A stretch of 64,000 bases of DNA from positions 1-64,000 of the forward strand of contig JAUWTJ010000001.1 of NCBI GenBank assembly GCA_030614785.1, given 5' to 3'. The DNA is from Alphaproteobacteria bacterium (lineage in GTDB: Bacteria > Pseudomonadota > Alphaproteobacteria > M2410). Every line of letters starts with the position of its first letter. Within the stretch, counting starts at the first letter, position 1. The position numbers were made by a program, and so were the translations under genes. Below the pieces are notes generated by a model. The model was not told where the DNA came from. It searched no databases and was given only the letters and a program-made list of their open reading frames with translations. Positions 49,847 to 59,383 of this stretch are shown in pieces.

Positions 49847-50263
49847 ATGACATTCCAGCTTCCTGACGGATATGTGCCTTTTGCCGAAGATGATGGCTAT
49901 ATCGGTCACAACGGACCCTATTACGCCAAAGAGATGCCGGATGGAAAATTTCGCTATGGCTTCAAGACCGATGCGCGTCACGGCAACCCGAACGGGGTTA
50001 TCCATGGCGCCGCTCTTATAGGGTTTGCTGATACAACATTCGGTCATTTGATCGTCCGGAAAACCGGCCGTTTTTGCGCCACTGTTTCCCTCACCACCGA
50101 GTTCATCTCCGGCGCACCAGCAGGCGGCTGGGTCGAGGCAACAGTGCACCTCAAACGCGCCACAAAAAACCTGGCCTTTGCCAACGCGGAAGTCTTTTTC
50201 GAGGACCAACTCCTGCTCAGCGCAACCAGCATCTTCAAACTGTTTGGCGAGAGACCGCAATAG
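49847..50263 (+). CDS. PaaI-type hotdog thioesterase
   Basis: ORF 49781..50263; HGAALIGFADTTFGHLIVRKTGRFCATVSLTTEFISGAPAGGWVEATV; start 49781 or 49847. Confidence 0.8.
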   Translation: MTFQLPDGYVPFAEDDGYIGHNGPYYAKEMPDGKFRYGFKTDARHGNPNGVIHGAALIGFADTTFGHLIVRKTGRFCATVSLTTEFISGAPAGGWVEATVHLKRATKNLAFANAEVFFEDQLLLSATSIFKLFGERPQ

Positions 50264-50267
50264 GGAC

Positions 50268-51443
50268 TTATCCGGCCAGGCTTTCCGCAAATCGGGATAT
50301 ACGCAGGCACGCCTCTTTAAGGCGCGCCTCCGGCACCATAAGGCTAAGTCGCAAATGGCCCGCGCCCGATGGACCAAAAGCGTCCCCCGGCAAGGTTGAC
50401 ACCCCTTCTGCGTCAAGCAGACGTTCGGCAAATTCGTAGGATGTGAGACCGCTCTTGCGTACGTCTATCATACAGAACATGCCGGCAGGCGGCGTCCGGC
50501 AGACAAGACTTTCCACGCCCTCCAGCCCCGTTGCCATCGTATCCCGGCGCGCGGCAAAGGCCCGTTTCATTTCTTCAAGCTCCTCAAGATCCTGATCCAG
50601 AGCGATGATTGCAGCTTGCTGAATAAAGGACGGCAAACCGTACAGCATACAAAGCATCAGGTTAGAAAAACTCGTCCGCATGTGTTCAGGTATAATCAGC
50701 CAGCCGAACCGCCAGCCCGTCATGGCATGGCTCTTGGAGACCGAATTGATGACAATGGTTCGCTCCGCCATATCAGGCAACGAGAGCGGGCAGATATGTT
50801 CACCTTCGAAGACGAGACCGCTGTAGACCTGATCGCAGATCAGCCAGAGATCGTGAGCCTTGCAGATTTCGCCAATCCCTTCCAACACTTCTCGCGACAC
50901 CATGGCTCCCGATGGATTGTTGGGTGAATTGAGCATGATCGCTTTCGTTCGGGGCGTCACAGCCGCCCGGAGCGCCGACACATCAACCTCAAAGCCACGT
51001 TCGGGGTCGGTCGGTACAGAAACAAGCGTCGCACCCGGCGCACCGACCACCGCTTCATAGGTCACGTAGGTTGGCGAGGGCACAATCACCTCATCCCCGG
51101 GATTCAGGGTGCAAAGCGCCGAGGCAAAAAGCCCGCACTGCGCACCTGCCACCGCAACAACATTGTCAGGGTCAATCGCTACCCGCGAAAGCCTGCCCTG
51201 ATAGCTGGCGATCGCCTGGCGAAGCTTGCGCGCACCGACAAGCTCCCCATAGTGAGTATGGCCCTCGTTCAAGGCCTGGTAGGCAGCCTCTATGATCGGC
51301 CTTGGCGTCTCGAAGTCCGGATCTCCAATCGACAGGATGATGACATCCTGGCCTTCGCGCTCCATGGCTCGCGCCCGGCCGTGGGTGCGCCACGCCGCCG
51401 CGCCCTCGCCAGCTATTCGCGTGGTAAAATCAGATGGTCGCAT
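50268..51443 (-). CDS. PLP-dependent aminotransferase, class I/II
   Basis: IILSIGDPDFETPRPIIEAA, AQCGLFASALCTLNPGDEVIVPSPTY, NSPNNPSGAMVS, SVSKSHAMTGWRFGW. Confidence 0.93.
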   Translation of the reverse strand: MRPSDFTTRIAGEGAAAWRTHGRARAMEREGQDVIILSIGDPDFETPRPIIEAAYQALNEGHTHYGELVGARKLRQAIASYQGRLSRVAIDPDNVVAVAGAQCGLFASALCTLNPGDEVIVPSPTYVTYEAVVGAPGATLVSVPTDPERGFEVDVSALRAAVTPRTKAIMLNSPNNPSGAMVSREVLEGIGEICKAHDLWLICDQVYSGLVFEGEHICPLSLPDMAERTIVINSVSKSHAMTGWRFGWLIIPEHMRTSFSNLMLCMLYGLPSFIQQAAIIALDQDLEELEEMKRAFAARRDTMATGLEGVESLVCRTPPAGMFCMIDVRKSGLTSYEFAERLLDAEGVSTLPGDAFGPSGAGHLRLSLMVPEARLKEACLRISRFAESLAG

Positions 51444-51675
51444 GGGATCTCCACAGGTTAGTCGTTACAAACAGAACTTGGCGCCATAAACCCTGAAAAA
51501 CTAACGATCTCTGATCCAGTTTCCAGAACCAAGTCAGACTTTGCAGCCTCGGTACGGTTATTTGACAACTCTCGTATAGATAGTCTTGGCAAACAGGTCT
51601 AACATATACCTCTGCAGGTATAACCAGGTTACCTGAACGCTCAATGTTGATGACCACCCTTAAAACGGGGCGACA

Positions 51676-52146
51676 ATGTCAGAAGACTTTATAGAAGACC
51701 CGAAAATTGGCGACATCGAGAGCCCGGCGCTGCGCGATTTCTTCAGCATCTGGCAAACCTTGTGTGAAGAACACGGATCGCCAGCGCGCGCGGATTTTTC
51801 GCTGACCCTGTTTGCCGAGCATCTGCCCCATATGGCCATCAATGAATATGACCGGGACACCGGCCGCTTCTTCGTCAGGTTGTTTGGATCCGGCTATGTA
51901 AACGGGACTGGCGCCGACCTGACAAACAAATTTGTTGATGAAATTCCCAATACCGAAGGTCTGCTGGCCCGGTACGCATGGCTTGTCGAGAACAAGCGCC
52001 CCTATCTGTCCCGGGGCAATAAATTGGACTGGAGCTCAAAAAATTACCGAAACTACAATGTCCTCGCCTGCCCCCTGTTCGATGATCTGGGGGACGTTGC
52101 TACTTTGATGTTCAGGATCGAGTTTTCAGACCCGGCAGATCTTTGA
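51676..52146 (+). CDS. PAS-like domain protein
   Basis: 157-aa; ALRDFFSIWQTLCEEHG...RFFVRLFGSGYVNGTGADLTNKFVDEI, resembles PAS_5-type proteins. Confidence 0.6.
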   Translation: MSEDFIEDPKIGDIESPALRDFFSIWQTLCEEHGSPARADFSLTLFAEHLPHMAINEYDRDTGRFFVRLFGSGYVNGTGADLTNKFVDEIPNTEGLLARYAWLVENKRPYLSRGNKLDWSSKNYRNYNVLACPLFDDLGDVATLMFRIEFSDPADL

Positions 52147-52153
52147 AGAGTGA

Positions 52154-52999
52154 TCAGGCGAACAACTCCTTGAGATATTGTTGCAACAGTTCATTGTAGT
52201 CTTTGGGGCACTCAAGAAAAGCCGCGTGTCCTGTCCCCTCAACAACATGATATTGGCCTTTCCACAGATTGCCCCAGGTCACATCTTTCATCCAGTCCTT
52301 GTTAACGAAAGGCTCGCGCTCGCCTTGAATGACTGCAATCGGGTTCTTCCATTCTGCCACGACGGTTTTGTGGTATAGCCCCGCATCATCGTTCATTGCC
52401 CAGTCGCCGATGGACACCGCTCGCATTATCCCGTCGGTGCGCAACACCGCACCAATATAGGTCTTGTCTTGCGATGCCTCCTTGCCAAGAATTGCCTCGG
52501 CATAAAGCGCTGCATCTGCAGCATCAAAATCTTCCTTATCAGTAAGTGCCATTTCCTCGGTCGCATTGAAGGCAAGAGCAATTTCGCCGCGCCCCGGACC
52601 AAAGGGCGGCGTGCCCGTGATCACCATGCCCTTGTGTTCGGGATATGTGCCAGCCAGTTCAATCGCCAGATGACCGCCGAGCGACCACCCGACCAGGACC
52701 GCATCGCGCGCATCGAGAACTTCAAGCAGTTTCCTGATTATTAGCGTCATCGTCGCCATCCGGTAGACATCGTCTGGCACTGCAGCATCATCCGACGCAC
52801 CATGACCCGGAAGATCAAAGGCAATCATTCTGTATTGCGTTGCAAGTGATGAGTTAAACTGGTGACAAAACACTTCCTTGCAGCCTGAATTTCCGTGAAT
52901 AAACAACACCGCCGGGCCATCGACTTCGTTGTCCACAACACAAATTTCACCGTAACCGGCATCAAATTTAAACTCTCTGCCCTTCAGTTCTCTCGACAT
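52154..52999 (-). CDS. Alpha/beta hydrolase
   Basis: VLFIHGNSGCKEVFCHQF, MIAFDLPGHGASDDA, VGWSLGGHLAIELAG; likely start MSRELKGREFKFD. Confidence 0.88.
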   Translation of the reverse strand: MSRELKGREFKFDAGYGEICVVDNEVDGPAVLFIHGNSGCKEVFCHQFNSSLATQYRMIAFDLPGHGASDDAAVPDDVYRMATMTLIIRKLLEVLDARDAVLVGWSLGGHLAIELAGTYPEHKGMVITGTPPFGPGRGEIALAFNATEEMALTDKEDFDAADAALYAEAILGKEASQDKTYIGAVLRTDGIMRAVSIGDWAMNDDAGLYHKTVVAEWKNPIAVIQGEREPFVNKDWMKDVTWGNLWKGQYHVVEGTGHAAFLECPKDYNELLQQYLKELFA

Positions 53000-53167
53000 A
53001 GTTCCTCGTATTTGCTGGTAAGTTTCCCCCGACAAAGAAAAGCGCGTATCGTGATCAAGGTCAACCATGTCCCCACCGCATCAAGCGCGATAGAGGATTT
53101 TTGAATTTTCACCCCGCTATGTTAGGGTGGACTATAGTTCTGTTACGATAAAGAGGTCACAAGTCTC

Positions 53168-53614
53168 ATGATTGCAGAGAACATCCTCGAGCCACTCCGC
53201 CATGCAATTGAGCTGCGCCTTGCCGAAGTCGACGCCTTGCCTCAGGGCGTGCAGATCTGGATGATGAGCATGCGAATGTTGTTTCTTTCAAGCATCGTCT
53301 TTGCCGTGTGGAAAAAGGAAGCCCGGATTGTTCTGGCGATGGCCATAACAACAGCCATTCTCCTGTTTGGCATCAAAACCATCTTCCCTGAAATACACAG
53401 TGCACAGATCGGCAGACCAATCCATCTCACCCTGTGGACTGCAACTCTCATCTATTTGGTCACACGGCGCAGGGTATTCCTGACCGAAATCAAATCCGGA
53501 AGTCCGTTTTCAGTGACTTACGGCATCTGGGCCTGGGTCGTGGTGGCCGTCCTGACAGCCTCTCTCGTCATGGATTTTTCCGCATTGATCCGCGGATCGC
53601 TTACTTCTCCCTGA
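53168..53614 (+). CDS. Hypothetical integral membrane protein
   Basis: 148 aa with about 4 hydrophobic segments. Confidence 0.65.
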   Translation: MIAENILEPLRHAIELRLAEVDALPQGVQIWMMSMRMLFLSSIVFAVWKKEARIVLAMAITTAILLFGIKTIFPEIHSAQIGRPIHLTLWTATLIYLVTRRRVFLTEIKSGSPFSVTYGIWAWVVVAVLTASLVMDFSALIRGSLTSP

Positions 53615-53634
53615 CCGATAGTCGGGTCCTGTGT

Positions 53635-54780
53635 TCACAGGCATTCACCGTAGAGCCTTTTTGCTACCTCGACTGTAAGCTCAATCGGATTACCACCCGC
53701 GCAAGGGTCTTCGATGGCCATCGCAGCCATGTCGTTGATGCGGTCGCCGTCAGCACCCAATGCACCAAGCCTGTCAGGCACCTTGAAGTCTGCCCGCAAA
53801 TTCAGCACAAATGCGTAAAACCCGTCGAATCCGCCTGCGATGCCCATATAGGCGGCGGCGGCGCAGATCCGCTCTTCGATAGCCGCACGGTTAAACGTTA
53901 GCACTGCAGGCATGATGACCGCGTTGGTCATGCCGTGATGCGTCCCATAGAGTGCACTCACCGGATGGGAGAGGGCATGCATGGCGCCAAGACCCTTCTG
54001 AAAGGCAACCGCGCCCATGGCTGCAGCGCTCATCATATGTCCGCGCGCTTCAATATCGTTCGGGTCTGCATAAACCCGTGGCAGGTTTTCTTTCACCAGC
54101 CGCATGCCTTCGAGCGCAATACCCTGGCTCATCGGATGGTAGACCGGCGAACAATAGGCTTCCAGACAATGGATAAAAGCGTCCAGCCCGGTTCCCACTG
54201 TGATCACCTGAGGCATGCCGACCGTCAGCTCCGGATCGCAAAGCGCCACTGAAGGAAGGATCTTCGGGTGGAAGATGACTTTCTTCACATGAGTTTCGGA
54301 ATTGGTCAGAACGCCGGCCCGCCCGACCTCGGACCCTGTCCCCGCCGTCGTCGGTACGGCAATGTTGGGCGCGATGGCGCTCGCGTCAGCCCGCGTCCAG
54401 CAGTCCCCAATGTCCTCGAAGTCCCAGATCGGTCGTGATTGCCCCGCCTGGAAGGCGATCAGCTTGCCAAGGTCAAGCCCGGAACCGCCGCCAAAGGCAA
54501 TCACCCCGTCGTGGCCACCTTGCTTGAAGACTTTGATACCAGTCGCCAAATTGACATCGCTCGGGTTTGGATCAACATCGCTGAACATGGCACGGCCGAG
54601 GCCCGCTTCTTCCAGCAGATCGAGCGTGCTTCCGGTGATCGGCAGGTTCGCCAGCCCCTTGTCGGTAACAAGCAGCGGGCGTTTGATGCCGCTCGCGGCA
54701 CAAGCCTCTGCAAGTTCCCTGATCCGGCCCGCGCCAAGACGAATGGCGGTGGGCTAGCTCCAGTCAGCTGTTAAAGTCAT
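53635..54780 (-). pseudogene. Iron-containing alcohol dehydrogenase with in-frame TAG at codon 9
   Basis: ORF track starts at 54588, but the frame extends to ATG at 54780: MTLTADWS*PTAIRLGAGRIRELAEACAASGIKRPLLVTDKGLANLPITGSTLDLLEEAGLGRAMFSDVDPNPSDVN...; TAG is at 54754..54756 (complement). Confidence 0.8.
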
Positions 54781-54788
54781 GAACCTGT

Positions 54789-56201
54789 CTATGCCCTTTC
54801 AAACCCGCGCGAGACTTCCCAATCCGTCACGCGTCGGTCCTGCTCAAATTGCTCCCAACGTCCGGCATGCAGATAATGGTCTATGACATCATTACCCATC
54901 GCCGCGCGCAACATGTCTGAAGCTTCAAACGCCTCAAGCGCGCCGCGAAGCGTGCCGGGAACCTCTCTCGCGTCTTTGCCATCATAGGCATTGCCAACAA
55001 AAGCCGGTTCCAGTTCGCGCTTGTTCTCGATCCCGTCGATACCTGCAGCAAGCTGCGCCGCCATTGCCAGATAAGGATTGAGATCCGCGCCGCCAATACG
55101 GCATTCAACGCGCACACCCGATGTATCAGCGCCGCAGATACGATATCCGGCTGTGCGGTTATCCATGGACCAGATCGCCCGGGTCGGCGCAAAGGTGCCA
55201 TCCATAAAGCGCTTGTAGGAATTGATGTAGGGTGCAAGAAAATAGGTCATCTCACTGGCATGATAGAGTAGGCCCGCAAGGTATTGACGCATCAGTTCCG
55301 ACATGCCGTGCTCCGCATCCGGATCATAAAACAACGACTGGCCATCAAGGCTCCAGAGCGACTGGTGAAGGTGCGAGGAATTGCCCGCCGCATCATAGCT
55401 CCACTTTGCCATAAAACTGATTGAGCGCCCCTTTGCCCAGGCAATTTCCTTGCAACCGTTTTTGATGATCGAGTGACGGTCCGCCATGGTCAGCGCGTCG
55501 GCGTAGCGTACATTGATCTCTTCCTGACCGGAGCACGCCTCTCCCTTGGAGTTTTCCACCGGGATATCCGCACCATTCAATCCGTTGCGAATGGCGCGCA
55601 TGACGTCTTCTTCCTTGGTCGTCTGGAAGATGTGGTAGTCCTCATTGTAGCCGCTGATCGGCGTAAGGCCCCTGTGTCCTTTGGCTTGGGCCTCCTCATA
55701 ACTTTCCTTGAACAGGAAAAACTCCAGTTCCGATCCAATAGAAGCCTTCATTCCCATTGCGTTCAGGCGCGCAATTTGTTTCTTCAATATAGCGCGCGGC
55801 GAATGCGCAATCTCTTCATGAGTATGATGATCCAGCACATCGCAGATCACCAGCGCCGTGCCTTCGAGCCAGGGTATGAGGCGCAAGGTCGCCAGGTCCG
55901 GCTTCATCACATAATCACCATAACCAGCCTCCCAGCTTGTCGCCTTAAAGCCATCGATGGTGGACATCTCCATGTCAGTCGCGAGCAGGTAGTTGCAGCA
56001 ATGCGTCTCTTCCCATGCGGTCTTAACAAAAAACTCCGCATGCATCCGCTTGCCCATCAGCCGACCCTGCATGTCAACAATCACGGTGAGCACCGTGTCG
56101 ATCTCACCGTCTGCGACGGCCTTCTTCAAATCGTCAAATGTAAGTTTACCCGCCATCCCAAATGCCTCTCCACGCTGATCCAGCATCATGATACTAACCA
56201 T
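54789..56201 (-). CDS. Glutamine synthetase family protein (GS-like/gamma-glutamyl ligase)
   Basis: GSELEFFLFKESYEEA, AGNSSHLHQSLWS, SYKRFMDGTFAPTRAIWSMDNRTAGYRI, RVECRIGGADLNPYLAMAA; start may be 56156 (MAGKLTFDD). Confidence 0.9.
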   Translation of the reverse strand: MVSIMMLDQRGEAFGMAGKLTFDDLKKAVADGEIDTVLTVIVDMQGRLMGKRMHAEFFVKTAWEETHCCNYLLATDMEMSTIDGFKATSWEAGYGDYVMKPDLATLRLIPWLEGTALVICDVLDHHTHEEIAHSPRAILKKQIARLNAMGMKASIGSELEFFLFKESYEEAQAKGHRGLTPISGYNEDYHIFQTTKEEDVMRAIRNGLNGADIPVENSKGEACSGQEEINVRYADALTMADRHSIIKNGCKEIAWAKGRSISFMAKWSYDAAGNSSHLHQSLWSLDGQSLFYDPDAEHGMSELMRQYLAGLLYHASEMTYFLAPYINSYKRFMDGTFAPTRAIWSMDNRTAGYRICGADTSGVRVECRIGGADLNPYLAMAAQLAAGIDGIENKRELEPAFVGNAYDGKDAREVPGTLRGALEAFEASDMLRAAMGNDVIDHYLHAGRWEQFEQDRRVTDWEVSRGFERA

Positions 56202-56341
56202 GTTCAGGTGGTATAATAAAGATCAAAACGATCATCTGGAACAGGCAGACGAAATCTATCGCACTTCATCGTGCCGCTGGATGTTGCAGGATGACAAGAA
56301 AACGACTTCGAGGATAGACCGGATGCGAGGGATCACACGAT

Positions 56342-57469
56342 CTAAACGCGATCCTGATACGCGTCTCTGACGGCCAGGAAAGCATCCAGTTCACTGAAAA
56401 AGATATCAATGATCCGCGGCTCAAAATGTTTACCCCGCTCTTCGCGCAACAAGTCAAGAATGCGGTCCAGATCCCAGGATTTTTTATAACACCGATCACT
56501 ACCAAGGGCATCAAAGACATCGGCGAGTGCACTGATCCGTCCATAGACATGAATGTCCTCGCCCACCTTGTTGTGCGGGTAACCGTTGCCAGCCCACTTT
56601 TCATGATGCTCGAGCGCTATGATCGCACCGGCTTGAAGAATCGGGCGCTGCGAGTTTTTAAGAAGGTCATAGCCCAGTGTCGCATGGGTTTGCATGCTCA
56701 CCCATTCGTCCGGTGTCAGCGGGCCGGGTTTGTTGAGGATCGCATCGGGTATGCCGATTTTGCCAACATCGTGCAACGGCGACGCCAGTTTGACGATCTC
56801 GGCCTCCTCTTCACTCAAACCATATCCAAGCGCAAGAAGTCTTGAATACTCCGCAACACGTTTCACATGATTGCCGGTCTCCTTTGACCTGGTCTTGACC
56901 GCTTCGCCCAGGCGGTACACGACTTCCCTCTGCGTATCCTCAATATCATTTTTGAGATACATATTTTCGAAAGCAATACCAACATTCTTGCTGAAGATAT
57001 CCACCAGGCGCTGATCCAGGTCGCTCAACTCGCTAAGGCCCGTCAAATGAACGAGGCTTTCAATACCGTTCGCACTGACAAAATTGCTCGTATAGGGGCC
57101 TTCCGTCAAGACATGACCGTGACCATTTGAACCCTTCTCAATATCCGTATCCCAATCGGAAGACAGAACATCTTCCAGGTTCTGCCCGACCGAGCCTTCG
57201 AAGTCACCTGTCCCAACAAGTATCTTCATATCGTTGTGGCTTCCCTCTGCCGCCAGTCCCGAAGTTTGACAAAATACAGCTTCTTCATCCAGATAAAGAA
57301 GTGAGGTAAGCTGCTCCATGATACCACCGACAAATCGCTTCATGGACTGGGGTTCAAAAATCGTTGCTGAGGCCTCTATTATCTTTTCAAGTCCCCGCTT
57401 GTTGTCCTCAATTGTCATCAAGTCCCTGTATGACCGAAGACAGGAATAGAGCAGTGTATAGAGCTTCAA
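56342..57469 (-). CDS. HD-GYP phosphodiesterase with DUF3369-like N-terminus, receiver domain missing
   Basis: TTG at 57469 (or ATG of MTIEDNKRG); YRLGEAVKTRSKETGNHVKRVAEYSRLLA, HDVGKIGIPDAILNKPGPL, HHEKWAGNGYP. Confidence 0.85.
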   Translation of the reverse strand: MKLYTLLYSCLRSYRDLMTIEDNKRGLEKIIEASATIFEPQSMKRFVGGIMEQLTSLLYLDEEAVFCQTSGLAAEGSHNDMKILVGTGDFEGSVGQNLEDVLSSDWDTDIEKGSNGHGHVLTEGPYTSNFVSANGIESLVHLTGLSELSDLDQRLVDIFSKNVGIAFENMYLKNDIEDTQREVVYRLGEAVKTRSKETGNHVKRVAEYSRLLALGYGLSEEEAEIVKLASPLHDVGKIGIPDAILNKPGPLTPDEWVSMQTHATLGYDLLKNSQRPILQAGAIIALEHHEKWAGNGYPHNKVGEDIHVYGRISALADVFDALGSDRCYKKSWDLDRILDLLREERGKHFEPRIIDIFFSELDAFLAVRDAYQDRV

Positions 57470-57993
57470 CGCGCCCTGCGAATTGGTTTACCACCATCCC
57501 AGCCATCGGCAGCTTTTCGGATATGCTCGAAGAAAGAGCCTTTCGCGCCGCTGATATCCGACAGCTCGATAACCGTACCGCCATGCGCCTCGGTATCGAA
57601 ATAGACGAAGCGGCCCTGCTCCCCGCCAATCTGGCCTTCCTGTCCGACCTTATACCCCTGCCCTGTCAATCGGTCGTAGTCTTCCTGATAGGTTTGGGTC
57701 CAGTAGGCCATGTGCTGCAGGCCTTCATGGCCCGCATCAAGAAACTCTTTATACATTGATGGCGCATCATTGCGCTGCTGAATAAGCTCAATCTGCAAAT
57801 CACCGGAATTGCCAAGCGCGATGCTGAGCTCGACGTCAGACGGCACCCCCCGATGCGTGAAGTGATCCACCGGCACGCTGTCAATATAGTAGAAAGGCCC
57901 CACGCCCAGCACTTCAGTCCAGTGCTTCAAGGCAGCGTCGATGTCACGAACAACATAGCCGTTCTGGCGAACATTCCCAAAGAAACGACTCAT
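57466..57993 (-). CDS. VOC/glyoxalase family protein
   Basis: GNVRQNGYVVRDIDAALKHWTEVLGVGPFYYID, FVYFDTEAHGGTVIELSD. Confidence 0.87.
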   Translation of the reverse strand: MSRFFGNVRQNGYVVRDIDAALKHWTEVLGVGPFYYIDSVPVDHFTHRGVPSDVELSIALGNSGDLQIELIQQRNDAPSMYKEFLDAGHEGLQHMAYWTQTYQEDYDRLTGQGYKVGQEGQIGGEQGRFVYFDTEAHGGTVIELSDISGAKGSFFEHIRKAADGWDGGKPIRRAR

Positions 57994-58571
57994 AACGCCT
58001 CTCCGCCCGGTCCGGTCACAGCGCCCTGCGCGTTATTGAAAACGGACATCCCCGCCGCTGGATCGAGATCCGTTTGCGTCGCCTCGGTCAGCCGCGCCAT
58101 CGTCATGTAAAATCCGATGGCAAGAATTGCCTCGACAATCTCCTGCTCGGAAAAGTGTGACTTCATTTTGAAAAACACAGCATCCTCAACACGCACGTTT
58201 TCGATCACCTGCCTGCCAAACGCCAGCAGCGCCAACTCCGCAGCGTCAAAGCACGCCGCCGACAAGTCGAGAGATTCAATCGCGGCAATCCTTTCCTCTG
58301 ACAGCCCGACCCCCTCGGCAATCGGGACATGCTGGCGCCACTCGTACTCGCCGCCCTCGATTTTGGCTACCAGCAGGATCAGGAGTTCGCGAGGCCCGTG
58401 GCCAAGATCCTGTTTCGCCAGGATCGCACCGCCAAGACGCATCTGGGGGATCATGCAGGTCTCGGCGTGAGCCATCATGCGGAATATGTTGAGTTGAACC
58501 GGCATTGAAGCGAAGGCTTTTGCCACCTCACCATCTGTCTTACCCGGGTCGATAAGCGATAATCTCGCCAT
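57990..58571 (-). CDS. Carboxymuconolactone decarboxylase/AhpD-like family protein
   Basis: Start MARLSLIDPGKTDGEVAKAF; RELLILLVAKIEGGEYEWRQHVPIAEGVGLSEERI; ATGA overlap with VOC gene. Confidence 0.87.
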   Translation of the reverse strand: MARLSLIDPGKTDGEVAKAFASMPVQLNIFRMMAHAETCMIPQMRLGGAILAKQDLGHGPRELLILLVAKIEGGEYEWRQHVPIAEGVGLSEERIAAIESLDLSAACFDAAELALLAFGRQVIENVRVEDAVFFKMKSHFSEQEIVEAILAIGFYMTMARLTEATQTDLDPAAGMSVFNNAQGAVTGPGGEAL

Positions 58572-58927
58572 AGTGTTCCTCCAGACTTTTGTTGTTGCGT
58601 TGCGGGTCACCCTGTGGGCCCTGCCTGCATGTTCGGCGCAGCCGAAACCGCAAGGAGTATGACAGAAAGGACCCGCAACTGAACCAAAAAATGAACCTGT
58701 GGGGAGAGAGTTTCTATCGTTCTTCAAGGCCCTCGAGTCTGAATTCACTCACGCTGACGTCCTGTCAAGTCTCGAGTCACACTATTGAACGTCAACTTGA
58801 CCGCGAAGCGTTATCGAGTACTCTGTGTCGGGATATTGCCCCCTTACTGACAAAAGCACGGTCTACGAAAACTCGCCTCCAAACGAACATCCCGCAACAC
58901 ACTCGATTCTTTACACAGGAGACAAAT

Positions 58928-59230
58928 ATGATCCTGATCACCGCCAAAGCCATTGTTTCACACGAGAACCGCAAAGCATATTGTACCATCTCACAAACGC
59001 AGGTGGAAAATTCCCGCAACGAGCCAGGCTGTATTGACTATGGCTACTATGAGGATGCCATGGCGCCAGGAACATTTATCTTCATTGAAAAATGGCAGGA
59101 TCAGGCCGCGCTTGATTTTCACTTCGCGCAAGACTACTGCCTCGACTTCATCAAGAGCGCCCGCAATCTCGCAAACATCAAGTCCCCGATTGAAATCCAC
59201 TACGTATCCCAAACCAAAACACCCGGGTAA
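58928..59230 (+). CDS. Antibiotic biosynthesis monooxygenase family protein
   Basis: MILITAKAIVSHENRKAYCTISQTQVENSRNEPGCIDYGYYEDAMAPGTFIFIEKWQDQAALDFHFA. Confidence 0.85.
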   Translation: MILITAKAIVSHENRKAYCTISQTQVENSRNEPGCIDYGYYEDAMAPGTFIFIEKWQDQAALDFHFAQDYCLDFIKSARNLANIKSPIEIHYVSQTKTPG

Positions 59231-59383
59231 TCGCAGTTCCAGCCGAGTAGTCTTAACGTGCTCGATAAACCGGAAGGGTTCACCCACGCCACATGAGAGC
59301 TGATGGCCGTGCACGCAAGGCGAATTGATTGGATGCGGGAAGTCACCGACAGATGACTACAGCTTTGACGTGCGCACTCAACC

